From contig JACGWO010000011.1 in the NCBI GenBank assembly GCA_034509735.1, positions 20,506,979 to 20,570,978 on the forward strand: a stretch of DNA of 64,000 bases, read 5' to 3'. Shown one piece after another: positions 36,966 to 47,381 of the stretch (position 1 is the first letter of the stretch; each line of letters starts with the position of its first letter). Made by a program: the position numbers and the translations under genes. The notes below the pieces were generated by a model. That model was not told the origin of the DNA and ran no database searches. It was given only the letters and a program-made list of their open reading frames with translations. Source of the DNA: Sesamum alatum. Lineage: Eukaryota > Streptophyta > Magnoliopsida > Lamiales > Pedaliaceae.

Positions 36966-37189
36966 ACAAAAGTTGGAAGTTCTTGGAACTAATAGTTATA
37001 AGTAGTTATAAGTGTTCACACAAATTTGGGGTCCGTAAAAATAAATTACAAAACAAGAAAATATGGACCAAACAAGGGCGAAGCCTGAAATTTGGCTTAG
37101 CCCTATCAAAATTTAATAGTCCTTGCAAATTCATCCAAAAATTTAAATTACTATAATTCATCATTGTAAGTTAAAATATATCATGATGT
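36966..37189. other. Spacer, no gene seen
   Basis: AT-rich, no assignable feature. AGGGCGAAGCCTGAAATTTG at about 37074 could belong to the transposase remnant that follows. Confidence 0.4.
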
Positions 37190-37410
37190 ACATACAACTA
37201 ATCTCATCAATTGGTTTTTGAAGACCATGATCAGCAACAATATCATCTGAATTAAATTCACCACGATTTCTTTTTTGTGTAATAGTAATTTGAGAAGAAC
37301 TAGAAATATGTGTTTTTCTTTCAACATTCGGTGTTGCTTTTACAGGCGGTGCAACAAAAGATCCTATTAAATTTCACGATCTCTTAATAACAAATTTATC
37401 TATTCCCTAA
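37190..37410 (-). pseudogene. Possible hAT-type (TTF-finger/DUF4371) transposase N-terminus
   Basis: On the minus strand, IDKFVIKRS then a stop, followed by a frame with KATPNVERK, SSSSQITITQKRN and DIVADHGLQKPIDEI. The last segment resembles the DPGLRKPI motif near the start of plant hAT transposases annotated as TTF-type zinc finger or zinc finger MYM-type 1-like proteins. Only ~70 codons survive and no downstream domain is seen. Confidence 0.35.
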
Positions 37411-37778
37411 AAAATAAAACCGTATTTATATAAATTATAAACATAAATTTATAACAACTTTTTATATTTAAATTTGTTTATTTGGTCTAAGATACTTGGA
37501 TAAAATAATATAAAGCAAACATAAATATAAAAACAATAGAAATTTTGAAAATTATAAATTTTATTTTCCTTGTACAACAACTGCCCACGTGACTCACAGC
37601 GTGAGGAAGAAAACTTGCTCTACAAAAAACTTGATTTTTCCTTGTACAACAATTTGGACTTTTTTATTTTCCTTGTACAACAATTTTAGATTTTTCTTTT
37701 TTATTATTTTTGCTACAAGAGTTAATGGCTAATAAAAAAAAATTCAGCTAAAATCCTATCAATTCATAATCCACTTTA

Positions 37779-37790
<12 letters not shown>

Positions 37791-37825
<35 letters not shown>
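37791..37825. repeat. (AT)n microsatellite
   Basis: Uninterrupted AT dinucleotides in intergenic DNA. A second TA run is at about 38586-38606. Confidence 0.85.
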
Positions 37826-37828
<3 letters not shown>

Positions 37829-38275
37829 GGCATATGGCCCAAAGACTGGCCCAAAGTCAAGCCTGTAGGCACACATGAGCTCGACATGGCTTGGCTTTGC
37901 CATTGGGACCAAATGAGATATATTATTTGAATAAAAGTGGTTTATAATTTATGTGTTCAAATTCTTTATCTGTATACTTCTAAAATGTCAAAGTTATTTG
38001 TATTCTTGTTTATTTAGTAATGAGATATATAATTATAATCTTTATATTTTATTGTCTCCTGAAGCGAATGTATATAAATAAGGGATTTATCACAATTGAT
38101 ATTAACTCTAGAAGTAAGTTTATTGATCTGTTACTCCTAATTGTATATGAGATACAATATGAATAATTATTCTCTTCAAATCACTTCTCTTATTCTTCCA
38201 AAAGCTTATTTACAAATGAATTACATAGTGGTATTTATAGACCACCAAAATTGTTTGTTACAAACTATATTATTA

Positions 38276-38481
38276 GGTTGCATTTGGATTGAAGGATTTG
38301 AAATCATAATAACAAATCCTTCGAATTTGTTTGGATAAGTCCAAATTTGATGGATTTCAAATCATTCAATTCTAATTTTGAGCTATATTTTGATGAATAT
38401 AGATGGATTTCAAATTCTTTTCAAATGGAGTCAATTGAAATCTTTTCTCCAAATCGTTCATTCAAATCCAAATACGCCCTT
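38276..38481. mobile_element. MITE, TTTGGATT family, copy 1
   Basis: The left end GGTTGCATTTGGATTGAAGG mirrors the right end TTCAAATCCAAATACGCCC. Internal inverted GGATTTCAAATC motifs. A shorter relative is at 60886-60978. Confidence 0.55.
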
Positions 38482-39527
38482 AAAGATACATAATTACAAA
38501 CATCATGGGAGATACAGAAGTTATAAACATTATAGGGAATATCAAGAGGTGTGTACATTTATACATGATAATTATATGAATTTACAATATATATATATAT
38601 ATATATTGTCTAGGATAAAATCTATTCCTTAAGGTGCAATTCAAATATCTGTTTTTATGGGGAAAAAATTGGATAGACGACAACCAGCTCCTTTAAAGTT
38701 TGGTATAATTATAATATTTTATTGTTGTTTGAAAAATTATAAATACCCCTGGTATTTGATGAAATTATGTAATTCTTAGATATAGGTTTGGAATTGTAAA
38801 TTTTCCCTTGTAACTTTTTTGTAAAAAAATTTAAAAACTTATAAAAAAACAATAGACAAGGTGGATGGAAAATTTGAAAAATAGTAAAAAAGTTATCCAT
38901 TTGGTCCCAAAAAAGGTTAAAAAATAAGTAAATTATAATTTATAATTCACAAGGGCATTTTTTATCAGCTTATCATAAAATTTGGATGAAAACCTAATGG
39001 AGACTAACAAGTTGAATTAGTTGTTAGACGACCTTTAAAATCAAGAAAATGTCAATAATTTTTCAAATAATAATATAGTATTTGTAATTATGTCAAACTT
39101 AAAGAGAGCTCGTAATAACTTACCCAAAAAATAATATAAAGGTTCCTAACCTAGAGATAGATACGAGCTTGTATAAACACATCCATCACATAGAAAAAAA
39201 TATGACATAAGAAATATCCTTGGTAACCATAATAATTTTAAAATGCTCTAGTCAAACAGTTGTTGGTCAACATTCAAACTAGAACTACACGACAGCTCAC
39301 AAATGTGTTAAAAGGGGTTATTTCCTAAAAAAAATAAAAATTTGAAGTGTTTAATAAACCACAAGAGTTCGCTCTATCTGCTGTAACTTTTAGTTTAAAT
39401 AAATTCAATTTAGACAATTCAAAAATATACATTATAAATCTAACTTTAATTATTTTTGGGTGAATTACAATGATCTCTCACGAGGATTGATATAATTATG
39501 AATATCCCTTTATTTTTTAAAAATTAT
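38482..39527. other. AT-rich spacer, no gene seen
   Basis: No supported coding frame. At 39460-39520 a GTGAATTACAATGATCTC segment looks like one arm of an older foldback element split by the gypsy derivative that follows; GTAATTCAC near 46010 may be its other end. Confidence 0.45.
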
Positions 39528-39894
39528 TGATGAGGAGAAAAATATTATTTGCAAAAAGGTCCTCCAACTTACAGAAAACTACACAAGCACCCCCAAAAGG
39601 AGGTTGAAGAGGAGGTTGAAGGAAGTTAAGAAGTGGAGGTTGAAAAAGGAGTGGGCACGCAAAATGACCATCATACCCTCAGCAGATCAATTCTAGGCCG
39701 TAGGATCAAAGGGCAAAATTGTAACTTCACCCCCAAAAAATTACTATAAATAGGGGGTGAATTCATTTGTAAAGGCATCTCTTTTTTAGATATATGAGAA
39801 TTACACTTTACACATTTCTTTACTTTTTCTAGCTTCTTATGTTGGTTTGGTAAAAACATGCGTAGGCTACGACTTTCCAAATTTTACACCATCA
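39528..39894 (+). repeat. 5' LTR of gypsy derivative
   Basis: 367 bp, TGATGAGG...CACCATCA, so the ends are TGATG/CATCA inverted repeats. TATAAATAG at 39745-39753 is a likely promoter TATA box. Preceded by ATTAT. Confidence 0.88.
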
Positions 39895-39897
39895 GCT

Positions 39898-39915
39898 TGG
39901 CGCCGTCTGTGGGAA
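39898..39915 (+). promoter_or_regulatory. Primer-binding site of gypsy derivative
   Basis: TGGCGCCGTCTGTGGGAA begins three bases after the LTR. TGGCGCC-type sites are typical for plant Ty3/gypsy elements. I do not assign the tRNA. Confidence 0.75.
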
Positions 39916-40281
39916 AGGAGTCTAGGCATCGAAGATGAACACCAGATCAAGGACGAGAATCGTGAACGTAGGGCAAGAGGACCCTGGCAGACGAGAGAAA
40001 GTGGAGTAGGGCCACGCCCTGGCGAATCCACCAGCACCAGTTCAGAGGATGGAGGACCAAGGGGAGGAGCAAGGCCGCGCCCTGGAGAGTCCTCCACCAC
40101 AAAGCCGAGAAGAAGCAAGGCACGAGGAGGTTGAGGTCCCACCACCTCAACCAGTCATCCAGATTACCCAAGAGGCCCTTCAACAGATGATAGAAGAGGC
40201 GTCAGCTCAGGCTGCCGCGAGGGCCGTGGCTCAGTATATCGCTGGACAAGCAGCACCCCCACAACCCCTTCGCCATCCAAG

Positions 40282-40711
40282 GAAGAGGTCGAGGCCCACG
40301 CCTCGAAGAGTCCTCCAGCGCGGAGCCAGGAGGAAGAGAGGAAGGAAGAGGTCGAGGCCCACGCCTCGAAGAGTCCTCCAGCGCGGAGCCAGGAGGAAGA
40401 GAGGAAGGAAGAGGTCGAGGCCCACGCCTCGAAGAGTCCCTCCAGCGCGGAGCTAGGAGGAAGAGGTCGAGGCCCACGCCTCGAAGAGTCCTCCAGCGCG
40501 GAGCCAGGAGGAAGACAGGAAGGAAGAGGTCGAGGCCCACGCCTCGAAGAGTCCTCCAGCGCGGAGCCAGGAGGAAGAAAGGAAGGAAGAGGTCGAGGCC
40601 CACGCCTCGAAGAGTCATCCAGCGCGGAGCCAGGAGGAAGAGAGGAAGGAAGAGGTCGAGGCCCACGCCTCGAAGAGTCCTCCAGCGCAGAGCTAGGAGG
40701 AAGATAGGAAG
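40282..40711 (+). repeat. 63-bp tandem repeat, seven units
   Basis: Units start at 40282, 40345, 40408, 40460 (preceded by a shortened unit), 40523, 40586 and 40649 with GAAGAGGTCGAGGCCCACGC. 63 bp is 21 codons; in one frame it reads KEEVEAHASKSPPARSQEEE. Because the period is divisible by three, frames on both strands stay open, which creates long spurious open frames on the minus strand. Confidence 0.92.
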
Positions 40712-40716
40712 GCAGA

Positions 40717-40990
40717 AGCAAGGCCCCCGCCTTGGAGAATCCACCTGCGCACCCAGGAGGGGGAGAGGCAAGGAGAGGTCGAGACTCCCCCTCAGCAGGA
40801 GCAAGGCCCCCGCCTTGGAGAATCCACTTGCGCACCCAGGAGGAAAAGACAAGGAGAGGTCGAGACTCCCCCTCAGCAGGAGTAAGGCCCCCGCCTTGGA
40901 GAATCCACCTGCGCACTCAGGAGAAGGAGAAGCAAGGAGAGGTCGAGACTCCCCCGCAGCAGGAGCAAGGCCCACACCTTAGAGAATCTA
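40717..40990 (+). repeat. ~82-bp tandem repeat, about 3.5 units
   Basis: Units begin near 40717, 40799, 40881 and 40963 with AGCAAGGCCCCCGCCTTGGA. GC-rich, inside the gag remnant. Each unit contains GAGGTCGAGACTCCCCC. Confidence 0.85.
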
Positions 40991-40999
40991 CTTGTGCAT

Positions 41000-41340
41000 C
41001 CAGGAGGAGGAGAGGCCAGGAGAGGTCAAGGCTCCTCCCCAGCAGGAGGCAGGAAGAAGTCAAGGCTCCTCCCCGGCAGGAGGAGGTCGAGGCTCCTCCC
41101 CAGCAGGAGCAAGGCCACGCCCCGCGCACCAAGGAGGATGAGGGGCAGGAAGAAGTCAAGGCTCCTCTCCAGCAGGAGACAGGAAGAGGTCGAGGCTCCT
41201 CCCTGGCAGGAGGAGGTCGAGGCTCCTCCCCAGCAGGAGCAAGGCCACGCCCCGCACACCAAGGAGGAGGAGAGGCAGGAAGAAGCCAAGGCTCCTCCCC
41301 AGCAGGAGGCAGGAAGAGGTCGAGGCTCAGCCTCCACCCC
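41000..41340 (+). repeat. CAAGGCTCCTCCCCAGCAGG-type tandem repeat
   Basis: Short units containing AGGCTCCTCCCCAGCAGGAG arranged in a ~120-bp higher-order period, with CAAGGCCACGCCCCGC at about 41110 and 41240. Continues the acidic, GAG-rich composition of the preceding repeats. Confidence 0.8.
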
Positions 41341-41544
41341 CAGTTGTTCAGGTAACTCCCGAGACCCTTCGCTAGTCGGTGAAGGATGCATACGCCCAAG
41401 CCGGCCGAAGGCTACAGAGGAAGAGAAAGGATCCCCTTAGGGCAGAAGGAAGTAGGCGTGAACGTAGGCCTGTGCCCCCGGAGAATTTAGCTCAAGCGCT
41501 CGATGCAGCCAAGCTATAAGGATTGGGATCGAGACCATAGCACA

Positions 41545-41697
41545 GAGAAACGCCACTACTTGGAGAAAGAGGTCGAGGAGCTGATCCGAAGAGATGAGAA
41601 ACGCCACTACTTGGAGAAGGAGGTCGAGGAGCTGATCCGAAGAGATGAGAAACGCCACTACTTGGAGAAGGAGGTCGAGGAGCTGATCCGAAGAGAC
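41545..41697 (+). repeat. 51-bp triplication coding for a coiled-coil segment
   Basis: Three nearly identical units (41545-41595, 41596-41646, 41647-41697) with GAGAAACGCCACTACTTGGA. Each encodes 17 residues (RHYLEKEVEELIRRDEK), predicted by eye to be helical and charged. It lies in the gag C-terminal region. Confidence 0.92.
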
Positions 41698-42219
41698 GAC
41701 TTACGAGAATTCGTGGGACAAGGGAAACAAAAGCTCCAGGAAACTGCTTCTGGAGACAGGCACGTGGTATATGGGAGCGAAGCAGGAAGCAGAATGAGCT
41801 AGCATGGACAACCTCCCAACTGCTTGAGTTATGAGGGTTACCTCGGGAGGCCCAATAAGAAGGGATGCGAAGCAAGAGTCGCTCAGAGAGCGAGGCAAGA
41901 TGAAGGAGTGGCATGAGGACAAAGCCAAAGTCGCTCAGAGAGCAAGGCAAGTTGAAGGAGTTGCAGAAAGAGCAATAGGATGTGATGTCAAACCATACCA
42001 TCTTTGGCGAGAAGCAGCAACGTCGCAGCGGATCCAAAAAAACGAGTTGGAGTGCGATGCACTGAGCAAGGGGAGAAAAGCTGACTAGCGTCATGAAAGC
42101 GACATGTGCAGGGGGAGAAAGTAGGAGTGGCTTATGTGAGGGCGGATAGCGACGTCCAACCTGTGGTCTAGCAGTAAGAGGAAGGCTGCAAAGCTAGGGG
42201 AGCAGATGACCAAGTACTC

Positions 42220-42645
42220 ACCAAACATCCAAGGGTTAAGAAGGAAGCCGTCATCCCAGTGGAGATTGGAGAAGAGACACTCAGAGTGAAGTGCTATGAG
42301 CCGACTAGCAACGAAAGTGAAAGGAGAGTCGACCTGGATCTTCTAGAGGAACTAAGGAGCAGCGCAAATATCAGAACTGAAGCATACAGAACGTTGATGG
42401 CAAGAGCCTACAATGGGAGAGTTAGACACCGAGGCTTCCAAATGGGCGACCTCGCGTTGAGGACGGCTGATGCCACAGATAACATTAGAAAGCTTGACGC
42501 CAAATTGAATAGGCCATTTCAAGTGATTGAGATTGTGGGGAAAGGAACGTACCACATACAAAAATTGGATGGAAAAGAAAGTACCGCGTACATGGAACGT
42601 GATCAATCTGAAAAATGTATATTGTATAAATTTTTCTCGGTGTAA
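42220..42645 (+). pseudogene. Gypsy integrase C-terminal region
   Basis: The frame starts upstream of ATG 42259 (KKEAVIPVEIGEETLRVK) and ends at TAA 42643-42645. Segments AYRTLMARAYNGRVRHRGF, QMGDLALR, RPFQVIEIVGKGTYHIQKLD match the chromatin-facing C-terminal part of plant Ty3/gypsy integrase (in other copies: AYN-RV-PRSF-VGDLVLR ... GPY-V-EV-G-GAY-L--LDG). The usual final RTWNAEHLKKYY reads AYMERDQSEKCILYKFF, so it is somewhat decayed. The DDE core that normally precedes it is absent. Confidence 0.8.
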
Positions 42646-42763
42646 AATTATATGAAGTTTTATAATACTTTCTTGTACCTCAAATGGTGGTTAATGAAAT
42701 TTTCTTTTTGACAATTTCCTATCGCCTATATGTTTCAATTTGTTGCAAAAAAAAAAAAAATAG

Positions 42764-43240
42764 AGAGGGACTGCCTCTCACCGGGGGACTGCCCTGAGAC
42801 AATAAAGAGAGGGACTGCCTCTCACCGGGACTGCCCCTCACCGAGGACTGCCCCGAGAATAATAAAGAGAGGGACTGCCTCTGATAGGGGGACTGCCCCT
42901 AATACTTAAGCATAATTCAGAAAGAGGGGGATTGCCCCTCACAGTATTTAGTTTAATATTTTTGCTTGTAAGAGGGGGATGACCCCTTACAATTGTATTT
43001 TACCTGAAAGAGGGGATGACCCCTCACCTTAGCATCTTGTTTGAAAGAGGGGGATTGCCCCTCACAGTATTTAGTTTAATATTTTTGCTTGTAAGAGGGG
43101 GATGACCTCTTACAATTGTATTTTACCTGAAAGAGGGGATGACCCCTCACCTTAATGTTTTTGTTTGAAAGAGGGGGATTGCCCCTTACAGTATTGAGGT
43201 TAATATTTTTGCTTGTAAGAAGGGGATTGCCCCTTTCATT
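42764..43240 (+). repeat. Array of GC-rich hairpin units
   Basis: More than ten short palindromes in a row, for example GAGAGGGACTGCCTCTC, GAGGGGGATTGCCCCTC and GTAAGAGGGGGATGACCCC, each able to fold into a 5-7-bp stem with a 4-5-base loop. From 42920 they sit in a ~123-bp tandem unit (starts near 42920, 43043, 43168). The array lies downstream of the integrase stop, in the presumed 3' untranslated RNA. Confidence 0.85.
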
Positions 43241-44024
43241 TGAAAGTTAGTTCGAGAAAAAACAACTTAACATAATAAGCAGTAGAGAAATAAAATTTGA
43301 TAACATAGTAAAAGAACCTTTGTGAATTCCAAACGTATTTTGATAAAAAGAACTCTTAAGAAGTTCCTCAAATGACAAAGAACTCCCACAGAGTTACAAA
43401 GTGTCCCCAACCAAGGGAACTCCTACAGAGCTTTCGAAGAGATCAATATGATGCGCCGCGACGCAAGGTGAAATAAATGCAACGCAACGCCACACAATTA
43501 CAACAACCATTAAAGGGGTAGGCCCCCCTCGCCACCACGGGCGGCATATGAGATTGCGGAGGATGAGGGAGCGACAACAACATTCTCCCTTCCATGATGA
43601 AAACGAAGCACACCAAAACCTCTACGAAAAAACGTGTTACAACTGGAGAGGAAGGGATAGAGGAGTGAGTCCTTAAAACAACTCTTCCAAGGATGAACCA
43701 AATATCGAGAAGCCGCAAGAGAGAAGGTGGCGCCGAGATCCTGCAAACACCAGAGGAAACTCTTCGAAGTATGCAAAAGAATTAGGGAAGAGAAGTGGCT
43801 GACGCGCGACCGGTCGAGGTTTTGAAGGGCCGGGGGGCTTGCGCCTATCAAATGAAATCGAGGAAGTTTTCCAATTCCGGGTAAATCTAGCAAGTCAAAT
43901 GAATTTCCTAGTTTGGCCCGGACAAACCGAAATCACCTCGTGATCAAAATCAAACACTTTAGCAAGCGAGGAGAGAGGAAAGAAAGGGGGCAACAAGACA
44001 CTTCAACTGAAAATCCGACCGAGG

Positions 44025-44175
44025 CGAGGGGGCCTCAGCCACATCCAGGCCGAGGCAGGCGCCCCGGCCACGGCCAGGCCGAGGCATGTGCCTCGGCCAC
44101 AGCTAGGCCGAGGCCACATCGAGGCCAAGGCGCATGCCTCGGCCACCTCCAGGCCGGGGCTTGTGCCTCGGTCAG
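44025..44175 (+). repeat. GGCCGAGGC tandem repeat
   Basis: Repeats of about 36 bp built on CCAGGCCGAGGC...GCCTCGGCCAC, alternating in orientation so the array is partly self-complementary. Part of the 3' untranslated region of the gypsy derivative. Confidence 0.75.
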
Positions 44176-44767
44176 GCCATTATCTACCATCGACGGATCC
44201 GCCTTGATGGACCCTTGACGACAACATCCTTGGACATTTTCTGAAGTGCATAACATCCTAAAAAAACTTTCGAACTGGCAAATTATTTCTGTTTCTTCCA
44301 GACTGACGAACGATGACTTTTTGGAAGTTGGACTACAAAAGACATTGCAAGGAAAGAGATGAAAGCCATATAATTGAGCCAACTCGCTTCGACGTCTTTT
44401 TGGGAATGTGGCTGAGACCAAGTAGGCAGGCCAAAAATAAAGCAAGAGGAGGAAATTTAGAGTATCCCACCAGTGCATATAAGAAGATAATGAATCCCAG
44501 CAAGGGAAGAATGAACCAAAGGTAGAATCGAAAGAGAAAGAGCCCACATGAAGAAGGGTCCAAAGAAGGAAGAAAACTCGTCGCAGAAGTAAGAACCAAG
44601 GGAAAAGAGCCCTAGTAGGAAGAAGGGAGCAAGAAGGAAAGAGAGCTCTATGAAGGAGGATTCCCAAAAGAAGAAGACCCTACGTCAAAGGGGAACATTA
44701 TCAAGAAGAGGAAGACGGATCAAAAGTCAGATTATTACTTGAACTTTCAGGTTTCCAAGGAAATCTG

Positions 44768-44781
44768 AAAGTCGGGGCTAC
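44768..44781 (+). promoter_or_regulatory. Probable polypurine tract
   Basis: GAAAGTCGGGGCTAC lies directly upstream of the 3' LTR. Purine-rich but interrupted, so only a likely plus-strand primer. Confidence 0.45.
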
Positions 44782-45152
44782 TGATGAGGAGAAAAAATAT
44801 TATTTGCCCCAAAAAGGTCCTCCAACTTACAGAAAACTACACAAGCACCCCCAAAAGGAGGTTGAAGGGAGGTTGAAGGAAGTTAAGAAGTGGAGGTTGA
44901 AAAAGGAGTGGGCACGCAAAAATGACCATCAATACCCTCAGCAGATCAATTCTAGGCCGTGGATCAAGGGCAAATTGTAACTTCACCCCCAAAAAATTAC
45001 TATAATAGGGGGTGAATTCATTTGTAAAGGCATCTCTTTTAGATATATGAGGAATTACACTTTACACATTTCTTTACTTTTTTCTAGCTTTTTTTGGTGT
45101 TGGTTGGTAAAAACATGCCTAGGCTACGACTGTCCAAATTTTACACCCATCA
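44782..45152 (+). repeat. 3' LTR of gypsy derivative
   Basis: 371 bp, TGATGAGG...CACCCATCA, nearly identical to 39528-39894 apart from small indels in homopolymers. Followed by ATTAA. Confidence 0.88.
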
Positions 45153-45470
45153 ATTAAAATACCTCTTCGAGGTTTGTTATTTTTTAATCAAAGGCTTAGA
45201 ATTGTTCATTTTGCTCTTGATTTTTTTTTTTTTAAATTGTAAAAAAATTAGCCAAAGCAAATTATATTAGTGCTCATCTGTGAAAAAAATGTAAGAAACC
45301 TCTCCTACGTATTTTAGTCCAAAAAAATTCAGAAAATCTAAAAGTAATAAAAAAATAATTCAATTTGCATAAGGACATTTTGGTTAGTCCACCCATAAAA
45401 TGGATAGAATTGGGTTTTTATTAAAAGGTTACAAACCTCAAGAGGGTATTTTGTAGTTTTTAAAAAGGGG
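45153..45470. other. Spacer, no gene seen
   Basis: AT-rich. May be the right half of an older foldback element interrupted by the gypsy derivative (AGAGGGTATTTTGTAGT near 45440). Confidence 0.4.
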
Positions 45471-45958
45471 TTAATTACACTTAAGCCCTTCTAAAATACA
45501 TAATTACGTTTATCCCAAAAAAATTTTGAAATTACACTTACACCCCCTCCAAAATTTTTCTGTTTACACCTGACCCCTATCCGTTAGAGTTTGAACGGAA
45601 AATATTAACGTTAACAAAAATAATTACATAAATATTCAATTTCCCCATCATTTAACATTCTCATGTATATTTTGTAAATTATAAGAGGATAAATATAATT
45701 ATATATATGGAGTGATGTCAAGATTATTACATTTTTTCCTTATAAGTACAAAATTGTTACACAAAATTGTTAAATGAAAAGTAAAATTGCAAATTTATGT
45801 AATTATTTTTGTTGATGTGAATATTTTCCGCCATACTTTAAAGAATGGAGGTCAGGGTTGTAAATAGAGAATTTTCCGGAGGAGTGTAAGTGTAAGTTCA
45901 AAAATTTTTTTGAGGAAAGTGTATTATTATTTTCAAGGGAATCTAAATGTAATTAATC
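45471..45958. mobile_element. Foldback element with GGTTAATTACACTTAA ends
   Basis: Left GGTTAATTACACTTAAGCCC; right end AATCTAAATGTAATTAATC in the opposite sense. Internal CACTTACACCCCCTCC (left) is mirrored by GGAGGAGTGTAAGTGTAAG (right). Confidence 0.55.
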
Positions 45959-46627
45959 ATTTTAAAAAAGAAGAGTATTCGTAATTATTTAAATTTTTAA
46001 AAAAAGTTATTGTAATTCACTCATTATTTTTCTCGGTAAAAGCTCGATAAACATTTAAAATAAGCGGACGCAAATACCCTTTAGCCGACCTTCTTTAACC
46101 ACGTTGGTGGTATGCAATTTGTGGATTCAAATTCAAGCGTTCAACCCATCGTTTTCGGTAGGAAAATTCCATATGTATGGCAAATTTCCAGAAAACATGG
46201 CAACTGGACCGACATTATGCTTGAACCGGCCGAATATTCTATGGGAATTTATATTATTCGTTCCTTAGCACAATAGGAATCGGGGCACATTCAATATGGG
46301 TTAAACGCAATTTATCGCCCGGTGTTAATCAGAAAGAACAATTACTCCTCTGTAAAAAAATAACTAGCAATTTGCCTCCTGTATTATTTCAAAATGCAAC
46401 AAACAACCCCCTCAGCAGGGGCTTTTTGCTCATTTTTTAGGTTTTTGCTTCCATTTTTTAAAAATACATGGGTAAAATTGCTATTTATTTTTTCACATGG
46501 TTTTTTTTGCACATTTTGCATATCACAAGAGGGGTAGGTTGCATTTTCCCCATTCAATATGTATGTAAATTATTTTTTTTATTACATTTCTTTATATTAT
46601 TTTTAATTAATAATAAAATTTAGGATA

Positions 46628-46870
46628 AATTACAGTGACACCCCTTGAGGTTAGATCAAATACACAAACACTCCCTATTTTGTTTGCAAATTACGACTAC
46701 ATCTCTGAGGTTATAGTTGTATTACAACTTACACCCTTTATTCAAAGGCAAACTTACACTAATAACCCCTGACAATTATTACACTAACACCCTTCAGGGA
46801 GTATAGTTATGTAATTTATAAAAGAGTGTTGTGTAATTAAAGAATAACCTCATAGGGTGTCACTGTAATA
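46628..46870. mobile_element. Small foldback MITE (CAGTGACACCCC ends)
   Basis: Left ATTACAGTGACACCCCTTGA; right end GGGTGTCACTGTAAT. About 243 bp, no coding capacity. Confidence 0.6.
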
Positions 46871-47381
46871 TATGTTTTCATTAAAGTCTTATAATTTTAT
46901 ACAAAAATTAATAGTCAAAATTGATGATTAGATTACCTTAAATTAGAAAAATAAAATACTTCTACATGCAATAACGGAGCAATTTTCAACATCTCATTCC
47001 CAAAGAAAAAGAATAATCTTACCCGAGTGGTGAGGTTGAGGTCCCACATATTTGGATTATACTGTTTGATTACTTTAATGTTATGTTGGTAGATTTAGAA
47101 GATGTTGTATTTTAAATTAATACTTCATCGCTTATTATTCACAAAAAAAAAAAAAACCCCAAAGAAAAAGAATGTAAGAACTGTCTTTCATGGACGGAAA
47201 ACTTCTTGCCCGGACTAGGTGATTGGTCACTTTTCTGAATTGTACACACTCACACGGCAAGTGTATTGCACTTGCATATGATTGTTCAGGTTTGGCCGAG
47301 CAGATCTGAAGCTAGAATTTCCCGGATGGAACAAAGTAATTACTTATTGTAGCTTATTTTGAACTGGCGAAATAATTATGA
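46871..47381. other. Spacer, no gene seen
   Basis: AT-rich. GGTGAGGTTGAGGTCCCACA near 47030 is slightly tRNA-SINE-like, but no second promoter box is present. Confidence 0.4.

Larger units (their letters stand above)
39934..41802 (+). pseudogene. Gypsy gag remnant with expanded repeats
   Basis: The first ATG after the primer site (39934) gives MNTRSRTRIVNV and stops soon. In other frames, VIQITQEALQQMIEEA (about 40160-40210) matches the start of plant gypsy gag, and near the end YKDWDRDHSTEKRHYLEKEV plus LREFVGQGK (41513-41730) matches the gag C-terminal pattern (in other elements: a fYrfHrdHGHdTe-like segment, then LK-E-IE-LI-RG and L-EFV). The central gag retrotrans domain is missing, and 40282-41340 is taken up by three blocks of repeats. 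Several frame changes are needed, so no complete protein is encoded. Gag would form the virus-like particle. Confidence 0.65.
39528..45152 (+). mobile_element. Non-autonomous Ty3/gypsy derivative full of tandem repeats
   Basis: Two LTRs (39528-39894 and 44782-45152), a TGGCGCC-type primer-binding site and gag pieces, followed directly by the integrase C-terminus. Protease, reverse transcriptase, RNase H and the integrase core are absent, so a large internal deletion joined gag to the integrase tail near 42.1-42.2 kb. The flanking 5-bp repeats are imperfect (ATTAT left, ATTAA right). About half of the 4.9-kb interior is tandem repeats. A long 3' untranslated region with tandem repeats is known from the Tat lineage (Ogre/Retand-like), which this may belong to; lineage is an inference. 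Other copies must supply enzymes if it moves. Confidence 0.82.

Noticed and set aside
40164..40975. Minus-strand frames of 250 and 257 codons
   Set aside because: Antisense of the 63-bp and 82-bp tandem repeats of the gypsy derivative; openness follows from periods divisible by three.
39934..42645. A single intact gag-integrase fusion protein
   Set aside because: The gag pieces and integrase tail lie in different frames with stops between 41802 and 42220. No continuous frame joins them.
42764..43240. CRISPR-like regular repeats
   Set aside because: The repeats are palindromic and evenly spaced, but the spacers are repeated too. They lie inside an LTR element in a plant genome and no cas genes exist.
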